From Streptomyces flavochromogenes (GTDB taxonomy: Bacteria > Actinomycetota > Actinomycetes > Streptomycetales > Streptomycetaceae), in contig NZ_JNZO01000051.1 in assembly GCF_000717595.1 (NCBI RefSeq), positions 1 to 32,673 of the forward strand: a DNA stretch of 32,673 nt, read 5' to 3'. A model generated the notes under the pieces. That model did no database searches. It saw only the letters and a list, made by a program, of their open reading frames with translations, and was not told where the DNA came from. A program made the position numbers and the translations under genes. Positions 16,052-24,000 of the stretch are shown piece by piece. Within the stretch, counting starts at the first letter, position 1. Every line of letters starts with the position of its first letter.

Positions 16052-16697
16052 CCAACCGGCTCAAATGCGGGAGCACACCTCGCAGGTCGTCGTCCTCCAC
16101 CGCAACCGTCGCAGCCACCCGCGCATGCTTCGAGGCGTTGAATGCCACGGCCACCCCGACCGAGGCAAACAGCGGCAGGTCGGAACGACTGTCTCCCACC
16201 GCCCCGCACGAGAGGGGGTCCATCCCCAGCTCTCGCGCCTGCGTGAGGGCGAAGTCCCGCTTGTCGTACTCGTCGAAGTGGCGTGCGACGCGCCCCGTGA
16301 ACCGGCCTCCGGCGGTCTCCAGCTGAGGTCCGCTGAACGAATGGAAGCCGAAGCGGTCGGCCAGGTAGCCGCCGACCGGGGACCAAGCCAGGGTCGCCAG
16401 GACAGGCACCAGCCCGTTGCTCCAGCACCAGGCCACGGTCTCCGAAATGCCCGAGACCAGGGGAAGCCCGTCGAGCCAGCCGAGGACCTGCTCTTCGGAC
16501 ACGTCTGCCCAGCCCGCCGCATCCAGCTCCGAGACTTGTCGATTGTCCAGGGCGCCAGAGGCGTACCCGTCCTCCGCCTCGGCCAACTCGTCGCGATGTC
16601 CAAGGAAGCCGGCCAGGAAGACCGACGAACTTGTCCCCGGGACGAGGGTGCCATCGACGTCGAAGAACACGGCACCTGCGTGATCAGATGAGAGCAC
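16035..16697 (-). CDS. HAD superfamily phosphatase (SerB-like, HAD-IB)
   Basis: A 220-residue hydrolase. Motif I is [11 protein letters not shown] with nucleophile D13 and D15; the cap follows ([37 protein letters not shown]); motif II is in [11 protein letters not shown]; the C-terminal acidic motif is [17 protein letters not shown]. This layout is that of the HAD-IB group (phosphoserine phosphatase-like), which cleaves small phosphomonoesters by a phospho-aspartate intermediate. Start is a GTG at 16697. The last residues, RLVTATR and the stop, are encoded by the end of the neighbouring IS5 copy (17-bp overlap with its C-terminus), so the native C-terminus was slightly altered by that insertion, probably without loss of the core. 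Confidence 0.85.
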   Translation of the reverse strand: MLSSDHAGAVFFDVDGTLVPGTSSSVFLAGFLGHRDELAEAEDGYASGALDNRQVSELDAAGWADVSEEQVLGWLDGLPLVSGISETVAWCWSNGLVPVLATLAWSPVGGYLADRFGFHSFSGPQLETAGGRFTGRVARHFDEYDKRDFALTQARELGMDPLSCGAVGDSRSDLPLFASVGVAVAFNASKHARVAATVAVEDDDLRGVLPHLSRLVTATR

Positions 16698-16727
16698 TGG
16701 TCAAGGATGCCATCACCATGTGCCGCG

Positions 16728-16985
16728 TCAGATCACCGCGTGCGTCTGGGCACTTCTGAAACGCGCCGTCAACTTCAGCACCGGCAGTTTGACCGACCTC
16801 GCCGGCATGGTCGTACCCGTGTCGTAGGTGACCAACTGAACCGGTCCGGCCGCGACCGCGTACGTCGCGAGAGCCCGCTCCACGATCTCGTCGTCCTCAT
16901 CAGGGAACCGCACATGCCCCGGGTTGTCGGTCAGCAACTCCACCTTCGAAGGTCCGAGCCGCTCCTCGCTTCGACTGATCGTTAC
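16728..16985 (-). pseudogene. PIN-domain protein, C-terminal remnant
   Basis: About 80 residues: VELLTDNPGHVRFPDEDDEI, VERALATYAVAAGPVQLVTY, DTGTTMPARSVKLPVLKLT and a short tail. The pattern D-x-x-I-x-x-A ... V-x-LVT-x-D-x-x-M-x-x-x-A is the C-terminal half of a PIN nuclease-like domain. The upstream half is missing because an IS5 element begins at about 16986. The open frame back to 17123 is a shadow of that element. Confidence 0.55.
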
Positions 16986-17009
16986 AGAATGAGTTGAGCG
17001 GCAGGGGAC

Positions 17010-17642
17010 TTGCTGCTGGGCGATCTTGGTCGGCAGGGTGTCCGGGTACGTACTGACCTTGTGCCGGACGATCTGTGGGAGCGGGTGGCACCGTTGCTGC
17101 CACCCGCTCCCAGGCGACGCCACCGCTTTCTCGGACGGCTACGCGTCCCCGACCGAGCGGCACTCGCGGGCGTGATGTACGTGCTTCGGACCGGCGTCGC
17201 CTGGCGTGACGTCCCCGCGGAGACAGTGGGCTGCTCCGGCGTGACGGCCTGGTGCCGGCTGCGGGACTGGACCGAGACCGGAGTCTGGCCCCCTCTACAC
17301 GCCTCCCTGTTGGCCGAGTTGCGCCGGGCTGACCTGCTGGATCTCAGTGATTGCGCCGTGGACGGGTCACACGTCCGCGCGCTCAAAGGGGGGATCACGT
17401 CGGCCCTTCGCCCGTCGACCGGGCCCGTCCCGGCTCCAAACATCATCTGATCGTCGATCGCCAAGGAACCCCCCTCGTCGTCACACTCACCAGCGGCAAC
17501 CGACACGACGTCACTCAGCTCTTGCCGTTGCTTGATGCGGTCCCGCCTATCCGGGCCTGCGGGGGCGCCCCCGCCGCAAGCCCCGGCGTCTGTACGCCGA
17601 CCGTGGTTACGACTTCGACAAGTGCCGCCGCCTGCTGTGGAA
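17010..17642 (+). pseudogene. IS5 family transposase, 3'-truncated
   Basis: First frame 17010-17393: LVPDDLWERVAPLLPPAPRR, GVMYVLRTGVAWRDVPAETV, then the first catalytic D in CAVDGSHVRALKGG. At AAAGGGGGG (17385-17393) a one-base backward slip gives DHVGPSPVDRARPGSKHHLI and VTLTSGNRHDVTQLLPLLDA, which could be programmed. A second break near 17553 (one G fewer than expected) is not; beyond it RKPRRLYADRGYDFDKCRRL follows in a third frame. The sequence then stops matching at 17642, before the catalytic E. Bases 16986-17009 probably hold its left end. Confidence 0.85.
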
Positions 17643-17892
17643 CGTGGTCGCCCCGTCCGCCGCCACCCGCGGTCTCGGCGACCTCGCCGCCCGAGACACC
17701 GGCGGCACCCTCTGGTACTACCACCGCCAGACCGGCAACAGCGGCGGCGATTTCGCGCCCCGCGTCGAGGCCGGCGCCGGCTGGAACATGTACGACCACA
17801 TCACCGGCGCCGGAGACCTCGACCGCAACGGAAGCATGGACCTCCTGGCCCGGGACAAGACCGCAGTGCTGTGGCTGTACAAGGGCACGGGG
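17643..17892 (+). pseudogene. FG-GAP/VCBS repeat protein fragment
   Basis: In frame with the last piece of the IS5 transposase, about 80 residues read LGDLAARDTGGTLWYYHRQT, GAGWNMYDHITGAGDLDRNG and SMDLLARDKTAVLWLYKGTG. These are two beta-propeller blades of the FG-GAP/VCBS type (D-x-D/N-x-x-x-D-LLARD-x-x-x-LWLY). Such blades form the C-terminal half of secreted Streptomyces proteins. Both ends are broken, so this is a stranded piece cut by the IS5 insertion on one side and by unknown DNA on the other. Confidence 0.7.
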
Positions 17893-17924
17893 AGGCGGGG
17901 CGGACCGCGCGATCGGACAAGGCG

Positions 17925-18259
17925 AGGACCGACCAGGATCCGGCCTGAATCAATGCCGGTCGGCCCCAGGCGTGCCGCCGGTACGAAGCTCGCCGCGTAG
18001 GAGCGAGGCCGTCGTTGCAGGCCGACGGGCAGCCGGTCCAACTCGTGGGCGAAGCGGCGGCTTCGAGGGTGGTGCGGAACAAGCACGTCAGGACGGCGTG
18101 GGCGCCCAGAATGGCCTGGACGGCGTTTTCCGGACTGCGGACGTCGTGCCGGGTGGTCGAAGAACAGCCACGGTCCGGCGGAGGCGGCTGATCGGCGCGA
18201 GCGGTACACCGGTGGTGTGGTCGTGCCTCACGGCGGGACGGAGGGTGACGACGGTCATG
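17925..18259 (-). pseudogene. Small unassigned gene, apparently frameshifted
   Basis: An ATG at 18259 is preceded by AGAAGGAGA with about 9 nt spacing, a strong ribosome binding site. The frame reads MTVVTLRPAVRHDHTTGVPL, APISRLRRTVAVL, then loses coding character; a second frame reads RSPENAVQAILGAHAVLTCL and FRTTLEA, and a third RRFAHELDRLPVGLQ. This looks like one protein of about 100 residues with two frameshifts. The intact first frame stops after 57 residues. I do not recognise a family. Confidence 0.4.
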
Positions 18260-18300
18260 AGGCACGTCTCCTTCTGAAGCGGGGCCTGAGGCCTGCCCGG

Positions 18301-18373
18301 TCTGGCCTTGCCCTCGGCGCGGGTTCAGCCTCACGGTGATGGGGGCTGAGACGGCACCAGTGGCAAGGCCAGA
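18301..18373. repeat. 12-bp inverted repeat
   Basis: TCTGGCCTTGCC at 18301-18312 is repeated as GGCAAGGCCAGA at 18362-18373, a perfect inverted repeat with 49 bp between arms. It lies in the 240-bp gap between the small gene at 17925-18259 and the nSTAND gene. It may be a regulator site or the end of a short mobile element; no protein is encoded between the arms. Confidence 0.5.
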
Positions 18374-18503
18374 GCAAGGAGGCGGGGCCGCGATACGGGA
18401 GCTCCTGATCTGACGCGTTCCAGCCTGGTGGAAGCCGTGAGTGTGCGAGCGGCTCGCGGGTCGGCAGCGTGCCCCGGCCATGCCTGTCAGCACGCGCCAG
18501 CAG

Positions 18504-20135
18504 TCATCGACCTTCTGAACCAGAACGGCTCTGCCGCCAGGCGACTGCGGCCGAGCCTGTGGCGATGAGCGAGAGCAGCGTGATCGCTGCCCGTGCCGTC
18601 CGTCGTCGGCGGATGGTTCGGAGATGGTTCGCGGCCCCGACCCTGATGAAGTCCCTCTCAAGAGCGGTGAGTTCGCTGTGGCCTTGGGGAGAAGTCAGCG
18701 AGAGGTCGCGCAGTTGGGTGAGGCGCACCGGGGAGATCCGCACTCCGGGGTCCCTGCTGACGGCCTCCCACGCTGTGGCCGCCTCGGTGAGCCAGCGGTG
18801 CAGCCGCAGGGTCTCGCGGTTCGTCTCGATCCATCCGTGCAGCCGGGGCCAGGCCGTGGTCAGGGTTTCGTGGGCGATCTCGACGGTGTCTCCGGAGAGG
18901 GTGATCAGACGGGCTCGGGCCAGAACCTCCAGAACGGTGCTCGTCTCGCGACCGCTTCCGATGGCTTCCAGTTCGGCACGGGTGGTGCGGCGCCGGGTGT
19001 CGGGCGTTCCGTCGCCGGGGGTGATGAGCCGCAGCATGACCTGCCGTGCGGCGTCGGCCTGGTCGTCGTCCATCGCCTCGTACGCGGCCTCGGCACTCTG
19101 GGCGATGGCGCCGCGCAGGCCTCCGGCACGCTCGTAGGCTTCCAGGGTGAGGGTGCGGCCCCGGCGCCGACGCCAGGTCTCCAGGAGGGCGTGGGAGAGC
19201 ATGGGCAGGCCGCCGCCGGCCTGGGTGGCGGCTTCTTCGATGAGGGTCTGCGTCAGGGCGCGTTCGACGACCAGGCCGCGGGCGGCGGCCGGTTTGGTGA
19301 TCGCGTGGCGCAGTTCTGTCGAGGTCATTCCGCCGACGGCGAGGCTGGCCCCCTGGATGGCGGCCGCCAGGCCGGGGTGGTCCAGGCAGCGGGCGTAGAA
19401 GTCCGCCCGGACCGCCAGGACCACTCGCAGGCGTCTGTGCGAGTTCCGGGCTTGCAGGAGTGCGTCGATGAAGCGGTCCCGTTCGACCTTGTTGTGGCAG
19501 AGCGTGAACAGTTCTTCGAACTGGTCGACCAGGAGCCATGTGTCTGCGGACCCGTCGGCGGGCTCCAGGGCGGAGGCGTGAGTGGCGAGCGGGTGCGCGC
19601 CCGGGGTGAGGATGCGTATCGCGCCCGGACGTGACTGATCCTGCGACGCGGTGTCCCTGAGCCGTGGAATGAGTCCTGCGCGCAACAGGGAGGATTTACC
19701 GATGCCCGAAGCGCCGAACACGGCGACGAGGGGGTGCCGGGCGGTGAGAGTCGCGAGGTCGTCGATCACCTGCTCGCGGCCGAAGAAGAGTGCGTGGTCA
19801 TCCGGTTCGAAGCGGGCCAGGCCTCGGTACGGGGGCGGTTCAACGGCGCGGTCCGCTGCCTGTGCGGCCATCAGGTCCTCGGACGCCTGCTGCCAGCGCG
19901 CCTGCCACTGCTGCAGGTCGCCTCCGCATGCCTTCGCGTACGCCAGCGCGACGGGGAGGGTCGGTAGCTGCTCGCCGCCGGCGGCGCGGGACAGAGTGGC
20001 GACGGAGTAGGGGCCGAGTCGTGCCATCGTGCTGTAGGTGGGGCCGCCTGCCTCCTTGCGGAGCCGACGCAGGGCCAGTGCGAAGTCTGCGGCGGGCCCC
20101 GGCGCCACGTTCAGGGGCTTCTCCTGACGTCCCAC
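18504..20135 (-). CDS. nSTAND1-type NTPase with N-terminal HTH, no C-terminal repeats
   Basis: From the GTG at 20135 (GGGGGAGAAG just upstream) the product is 543 residues. Residues 10-95 form a helical XRE-like domain (ADFALALRRLRKEAG, YSVATLSRAAGGEQLPTLPV, CGGDLQQWQARWQQ). PYRGLARFEPDDHALFFGRE introduces the STAND NTPase: Walker A GASGIGKSSLL (141-151), Walker B WLLVDQFEELF (200-210), then LRVVLAVRADFYARC, GGLPMLSHALLETWRRR and LITLSGDTVEIAHETLTTAW (winged-helix part). A single membrane segment sits near the end (RAAITLLSLIATGSAAVAW) and the protein stops 10 residues later. Relatives continue for another 600 or more residues of WD40 repeats that act as sensor, so this is a short or truncated form. 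STAND proteins are signal-dependent switches, several of them in defence. It is divergent from the secreted protein at 20377. Confidence 0.88.
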   Translation of the reverse strand: MGRQEKPLNVAPGPAADFALALRRLRKEAGGPTYSTMARLGPYSVATLSRAAGGEQLPTLPVALAYAKACGGDLQQWQARWQQASEDLMAAQAADRAVEPPPYRGLARFEPDDHALFFGREQVIDDLATLTARHPLVAVFGASGIGKSSLLRAGLIPRLRDTASQDQSRPGAIRILTPGAHPLATHASALEPADGSADTWLLVDQFEELFTLCHNKVERDRFIDALLQARNSHRRLRVVLAVRADFYARCLDHPGLAAAIQGASLAVGGMTSTELRHAITKPAAARGLVVERALTQTLIEEAATQAGGGLPMLSHALLETWRRRRGRTLTLEAYERAGGLRGAIAQSAEAAYEAMDDDQADAARQVMLRLITPGDGTPDTRRRTTRAELEAIGSGRETSTVLEVLARARLITLSGDTVEIAHETLTTAWPRLHGWIETNRETLRLHRWLTEAATAWEAVSRDPGVRISPVRLTQLRDLSLTSPQGHSELTALERDFIRVGAANHLRTIRRRRTARAAITLLSLIATGSAAVAWRQSRSGSEGR

Positions 20136-20376
20136 TGCTTCTCCCCCGGGCGCGTACACGCTGGTCGTGCACGACCCAACCGTGCCGAACCTCTTGCGGC
20201 AAGACCGTTTCACGCCGAGAGGAAGCCACGCCCGCTGGACGCGCCTGGGATTGTTTCGTCGACGGTGAGGGGCAGCGCAACAACCAGCTGGGGCCCAAGG
20301 CTGGGTCTCCAACGCCCCGCCGGTACCTCGCCCGAGGCCCGGCGGCGTGTCCTGATCTCTTGGGAGGCAGCACGCC

Positions 20377-20988
20377 GTGAACGGAACTCCTCACACCGCT
20401 GAATCCGGGACGGATCAGCAACCTCAGCCGCAAGCCGCCGAGGACGACTCCGTCGACCGGAACGATCATTCGGATGTGGTACCTCACCCGGCCGAAGGCA
20501 GCGCACAGGTACCTGCGGTACGGCGATGGGCCTTCGCCGTCGCGACCGCCGCACTCGCCTCGCTGTTGCTGCCCACGTCCGCGCAGGCCCGTGCGGAGGC
20601 CTTCTACTTCGATGGGCAGAACAACGAGACCCGCCGCTGTATGGACGACAGCTGGGCGGAGGACCTGCGGTCGTTCCCCTGCAACGGAATGGACTTCCAG
20701 CAGTTCCGGTACTCCGATGGCGTGTGGGGTGGCGACCGCTACTACCACGAGCTGCGGAACAAGGTCACCGGCCGGTGTGTCGACGACAGCTGGGCGGGGC
20801 AACTGCGGGCGTGGCCCTGCAACGGGATGAAGTTCCAGCAGTGGTCGGTCACCAACAGCAGTGGCGGGACGACCTTCAGGAACCGGGAAACCGGCCGGTG
20901 CATCGACGACAGCTGGGCGGAGGACCTGCGGGCGTTCCCCTGCAACGGGCTGAACTTCCAGAAGTGGTGGGGAGTCCACGCGAACTGA
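20377..20988 (+). CDS. Secreted protein with three beta-trefoil repeats
   Basis: A 203-residue protein from a GTG at 20377, preceded by GGGAGG at about 8-nt spacing. An unusually long polar N-terminus of about 45 residues comes before the signal segment (RRWAFAVATAALASLLLPTS, likely cut after AQA). The mature part is three near-identical units of about 37-45 residues: RRCMDDSWAEDLRSFPCNG, GRCVDDSWAGQLRAWPCNG and GRCIDDSWAEDLRAFPCNG, each followed by FQQF/FQQW/FQKW. This is the ricin-type beta-trefoil plan (C-x-D ... C-N ... Q-x-W), each unit with two Cys that can form a disulfide. Such domains bind sugars or act as protease-inhibitor-like folds. It starts 241 bp from the divergent nSTAND gene. 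Confidence 0.8.
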   Translation: MNGTPHTAESGTDQQPQPQAAEDDSVDRNDHSDVVPHPAEGSAQVPAVRRWAFAVATAALASLLLPTSAQARAEAFYFDGQNNETRRCMDDSWAEDLRSFPCNGMDFQQFRYSDGVWGGDRYYHELRNKVTGRCVDDSWAGQLRAWPCNGMKFQQWSVTNSSGGTTFRNRETGRCIDDSWAEDLRAFPCNGLNFQKWWGVHAN

Positions 20989-21007
20989 CCCAGGCCGCAC
21001 CTGGGTC
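20987..21007 (+). terminator. Hairpin at the end of the beta-trefoil gene
   Basis: GACCCAGG (20987-20994) pairs with CCTGGGTC (21000-21007) around a 5-nt loop. The stem begins inside the TGA stop codon (20986-20988). There is no U-tract, as usual in Streptomyces terminators. Confidence 0.6.
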
Positions 21008-21167
21008 CCCTGCCTTCACGCTGGGGCCCCACGCGAGGACCTTCGGCATGCCCGGACCGCACGCGCCGGCCCCTCCTGCAGGGGCAGAGGGAGCCGGCCG
21101 GGCTGTCCGGTCCCGCACCGCCCCAGCCCCGCGGTCGGGGTCGGGGTCGGGGTCGCATGGGAAGCCG

Positions 21168-21407
21168 TCAGACGGCTAGGCGGGCGGGCCCCGGGTCGAG
21201 GTAGGTGCCGCGGAGATCCTTGAGGGTGCACTCGCGCACCCGGTCCTTCAGGAGTACGGCATGGATGAGGCTGTCGGCGCGGCGGGCGGAGTAGGAGGTG
21301 GCCTTGTCGCCGGCGCCGTTCTCCTTGCGCCCTCTGATGAGGTCCTGCTCCGCGCCCGTCGGCGCCGGCCTGGCAGACGTCCGGACCGGCGGACGGGGCG
21401 ACGTCAC
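21168..21407 (-). CDS. Possible small unassigned protein or gene remnant
   Basis: A 79-residue frame whose second half looks protein-like (DLIRGRKENGAGDKATSYSA, RRADSLIHAVLLKDRVRECT, LKDLRGTYLDPG). The first 20 residues are low-complexity P/R/A and may be non-coding; no ribosome binding site is seen. It overlaps the end of the next gene by 4 bp. I do not recognise it, and it may be the tail of a lost gene. The rest of 20989-21403 holds no gene; a short GGTCGG tandem run is present at about 21133-21155. Confidence 0.3.
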   Translation of the reverse strand: MTSPRPPVRTSARPAPTGAEQDLIRGRKENGAGDKATSYSARRADSLIHAVLLKDRVRECTLKDLRGTYLDPGPARLAV

Positions 21408-22009
21408 GCAGGGACGTCGAGCGGCGGGTGCTCGAGCACGCGGGGCTTGTACTCGACCAGCTGGATGCGGCCGTCGAAGGTGCGGTGCTCGATCATCTCA
21501 AGGGCAACGTCCGGGTAGCCGTCGTAGATGCGTTCTTCGCCCGTCGCCCCGGTGATCACCGGGAACATCACCACTCGGAAGCGGTCGACGAGTCCGGCTC
21601 GTAGAAGGGACCTGCACAAGCTGAGGCTGCCGATCGTGCTCAGAAGCCCCGAGCCGTTCGACTTCATGGCACGGACCGCTTGGACGGCGTCGTCGCGGAC
21701 GAGCCTGGAGTTGGGCCACGTCAGTGGCTCCTTGAGCGAGGAAGAGAACACCACCTTGGACGCTTGCGTGAGCTCGTCGACGGACGCCTCTTCTTCGGGC
21801 CTGAACTCGTCCTGGCCATCCGGGACCTCGCCCGCGGCGAAGCCCGACATCAGGCGGTAGGTGTTCGCTCCCATCAGATAGGTGGCCTCGGGCTGCTCGC
21901 CGAGCCACGCGAGGTACTCCGGGCCCTCGAGGCCCCAAAACCCGGGCCATCCCTGTCCCGATGCACAGCCGTCGAGTGAGGTGATGAAGTCGACGAGAAG
22001 TTCCGACAT
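21404..22009 (-). CDS. Dihydrofolate reductase family protein (RibD C-terminal fold)
   Basis: From the ATG at 22009 (AGGA 7 nt upstream) the product is 201 residues. It follows the bacterial bifunctional deaminase-reductase C-terminal pattern: LLVDFITSLDGCASG at the N-terminus, EYLAWLGEQPEATYLMGANT then YRLMSGFAAG, KVVFSSSLKEPLTWPNSRLV, LLSTIGSLSLCRSLLRAGLV and DRFRVVMFPVITGATGEERI. These are stand-alone NADPH-dependent reductases of the DHFR fold; the natural substrate is rarely known. The frame extends back to 22165, but the added residues lack family character. The C-terminus (IQLVEYKPRV) is typical. Confidence 0.88.
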   Translation of the reverse strand: MSELLVDFITSLDGCASGQGWPGFWGLEGPEYLAWLGEQPEATYLMGANTYRLMSGFAAGEVPDGQDEFRPEEEASVDELTQASKVVFSSSLKEPLTWPNSRLVRDDAVQAVRAMKSNGSGLLSTIGSLSLCRSLLRAGLVDRFRVVMFPVITGATGEERIYDGYPDVALEMIEHRTFDGRIQLVEYKPRVLEHPPLDVPA

Positions 22010-22229
22010 GGCGGTGTCCTTTCCTGGGGTCACCAGCTTGGACCGGACGTGAGCAACAAACTCATCGGCCGCGCTGTGGAGTGACGCGGAAAACGGCCTG
22101 GGCCAGCCATCAGGCCCAGCCGGGCCAGGTACCACGCTCAGGGGCCAACTGAAACGCTCAGTCACATAAGGCGTGGCCCAGGATGGACGGCCCTGTGGCC
22201 AAGCAGGTGCTCAGACGCGGCCCCACGAG

Positions 22230-22580
22230 TCAACCGCTGTGGAGGGCCCACTCGCCCAGGCCGCCGTAGATGTGAGCCTCGAAGCACTGCGGGGCGTCAA
22301 GACCAACGGCCTCACGCCGGTACACGGCGATGAGGGAGCCCTTGCCCCGCCACCAGTTGTCGTTCACTCCCCGTACTTCGGGCACGGGCTCGAAGCCGCC
22401 GAGGTCCAGGGCCTCAGCCTCCTTGCCCTCGGTCCCTGTGAAGTGACAGCTTCACGCAGGAACAACAAACCCAGCTGCATGAGTAACAACCACTCGTGGC
22501 TTTGTTCACGAGTTCGGGGGGCACCGCAGCACACCGGCAATTCGAACACCGAGTAATTCGCTTGCCATGGTCCGAGGCGG
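22230..22580 (-). pseudogene. Unassigned gene remnant with frameshift
   Basis: Two protein-like stretches follow each other in different minus-strand frames. The first (about 22580-22450) reads PWQANYSVFELPVCCG, QSHEWLLLMQLGLLFLREAV; the second (about 22440-22230) reads AEALDLGGFEPVPEVRGVND, NWWRGKGSLIAVYRREAVGL and AHIYGGLGEWALHSG before a TGA at 22230-22232. The second stretch has excellent codon bias and an obvious natural C-terminus, so it is the 3' end of a real gene. The family is unknown to me. No clear start is visible for the first stretch. Confidence 0.45.
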
Positions 22581-22782
22581 CGGTTGACATCCGCTCGCGC
22601 TGCGTTGATCCTCTGCGGCGGTGGCAGGTGCCGTTCCTGCGGCAGAAGAGAAAACGAAAGGAATGGAGACCTCGACGGATGAAACGCACCGGGGCCACCA
22701 CAGCGAGGGACAGCCGTTCGCGTGGGTGGGCAGCGCACCCGACGGCCGGTGAGCAGCGGTGCAGGCCTCGCCCTCACCCGGC

Positions 22783-23103
22783 TCACTCCTTGTCTCGACG
22801 CTTGTCCTGGTTCTTGAGATTGCGGCCTGCACCACTGGGTGACTTCAGGTAGGCGATCTCGGCTTCTGCTGTCTGCCATTTGGCGTACAGGTACGTGCAT
22901 GCCCAGATGGAGGCTCCGAGGGCAGTAAAGGTCACGCCCTGAGCTGCCACCAGACGCTTGGTGAGCTTGGAGAGCTTGCCTCCAGGTGACGCTGCCTCGC
23001 TCTTGCAGATGCCGACGTGGCCCGTCTCTTGTGAGTGCCGCTGCAGATCGTCGAGACCTTCAGCCCGAAAGGGGCACTCCGTGCACGTGTAATTGATCAT
23101 CAA
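22783..23103 (-). CDS. Small C2H2-type zinc-finger membrane protein
   Basis: A 106-residue protein starting at ATG 23103 (a second ATG follows at once), with GAGGGGG 7 nt upstream. Residues 5-30 read YTCTECPFRAEGLDDLQRHS then QETGHVG: C-x2-C-x12-H-x5-H, the spacing of a classical C2H2 finger, rare in bacteria. A basic stretch (KLSKLTKRL) leads into one membrane segment (about residues 53-73, GVTFTALGASIWACTYLYAK), then a short helix and a very basic C-terminus (NLKNQDKRRDKE). It is probably a membrane-attached zinc protein that could bind nucleic acid or a partner; the role is unknown. A palindrome covers its start codon. Confidence 0.7.
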   Translation of the reverse strand: MMINYTCTECPFRAEGLDDLQRHSQETGHVGICKSEAASPGGKLSKLTKRLVAAQGVTFTALGASIWACTYLYAKWQTAEAEIAYLKSPSGAGRNLKNQDKRRDKE

Positions 23104-23105
23104 TT
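23091..23105. promoter_or_regulatory. Palindrome over the zinc-finger gene start
   Basis: AATTGATCATCAATT, seven-base arms around a single central C, covers the ATG at 23103 and its first codons. It is strikingly A/T-rich in a GC-rich region. It could be a repressor operator or an RNA hairpin that masks the start codon. Confidence 0.45.
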
Positions 23106-23557
23106 GACCCCCTCAACTGAACCTAGGTTGGCACAGGTTGGGTACGCCGATGCACCCCTTGGCCATCCTCCGGCCGGAGGGTAGCCGTCGCCCCCGCAGC
23201 AGCGTCGTACCAGACCTACACACTCTGGGGTGCGATGCCCGGGGGTTCTGAACTGGGGCAGCGCACCGGTATGCGAGTAGGCCCTGGGATCTCGGGGTCG
23301 CTCCCCGGCGGACTGCGCGGCGGCCGGTTCGGGTTCGGTGAGGCAGTACAGCCGCGTGTGGAGTGCACCTGCACGAGCCGGGCGCGGTTCTGGGCACCAC
23401 TGGCGCCTCGTGCGGAGCACCGCAGCCACGAATGCGAGTGCATCCGTGGCGGACTCGGGATCATGTTGGCACGAACGACGCGGACCCCAGGAGATGCTTG
23501 AGCCGACCCGCCGCCACATCCAAGTGGTGGAGTCCACCCGCCGGACCATCGAGAGCG
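23106..23557. other. No supported gene
   Basis: Long open frames cover this stretch on both strands, but all are arginine, proline and serine rich shadows without motifs. The degenerate 3' part of the DUF5954 gene (23558-24000) may extend into it; I cannot trace it reliably. Confidence 0.45.
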
Positions 23558-24000
23558 TCATGGGGCCGGGCAGCGCGGTCGGACTACGGGCGCCTGCGCC
23601 GGGGTCCAGTCGAGGGTGAGCGGTTCTGGGTCGGTGGGCCCTGGCGTTCCGATGCCGCCGCGACTGTCGAGGGCCGCGTGCTCCTCCGCCCGCACCACGC
23701 GGAAGCGGGTTCCGCGGACGGTGAGTTCGTCGACGCACTCGGGCTCCAGCCGGGCGACCGCCGGCAGGAGTGCGCGCCGTTCCACTCTGGTCTTCGCTTC
23801 GTCCTTCGCCCGGAACCACAGCAGGGAGTTCAGCGCGTCGCGAGCCTGCTGCGGACAGCCGTGCGTGACCTCGACGACCACCCGCCACCGACGCCACCCT
23901 TCCGGCCCTGGGCAGCAACCCCGAACAGCGGGCCCCGTACCGCCAGGGCACCGTGGCGTGCCGCCGCGTCGGCGGCATCGCCTCTGCCCCGGGCCGCTCG
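23558..24000 (-). pseudogene. DUF5954 family gene, frameshifted
   Basis: Read on the minus strand, one frame (about 24000-23890) gives RGDAADAAARHGALAVRGPL then FGVAAQGRKGG; after a shift near 23885 another gives RVVVEVTHGCPQQARDALNS, LLWFRAKDEAKTRVERRALL, LEPECVDELTVRGTRFRVVR and PGPTDPEPLTLDWTP. This order is that of the DUF5954 family (uncharacterised Streptomyces proteins of about 300-350 residues). The N-terminus and the C-terminal half are not readable. A second decayed copy is at 29900-30680. Confidence 0.6.

Noticed and set aside
18624..19634. A 336-residue plus-strand open frame rich in Gly.
   Set aside because: It is exactly antisense to the nSTAND NTPase, whose motifs are unambiguous.
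21133..21155. Tandem GGTCGG/GGGGTC run that could suggest a short repeat array or G-quadruplex.
   Set aside because: Only about three full G4 runs are present, it is very short, and low-complexity G runs are common in this GC-rich DNA.
22414..22701. A minus-strand frame containing GCYSCSWVCCSCVKL, which resembles a thiopeptide or other modified-peptide core.
   Set aside because: Codon use in that frame is poor (many T-ending codons), the upstream part is not like a known leader, no modification enzymes are in the window, and an overlapping frame (EWLLLMQLGLLFLREAV) has better third-position bias.
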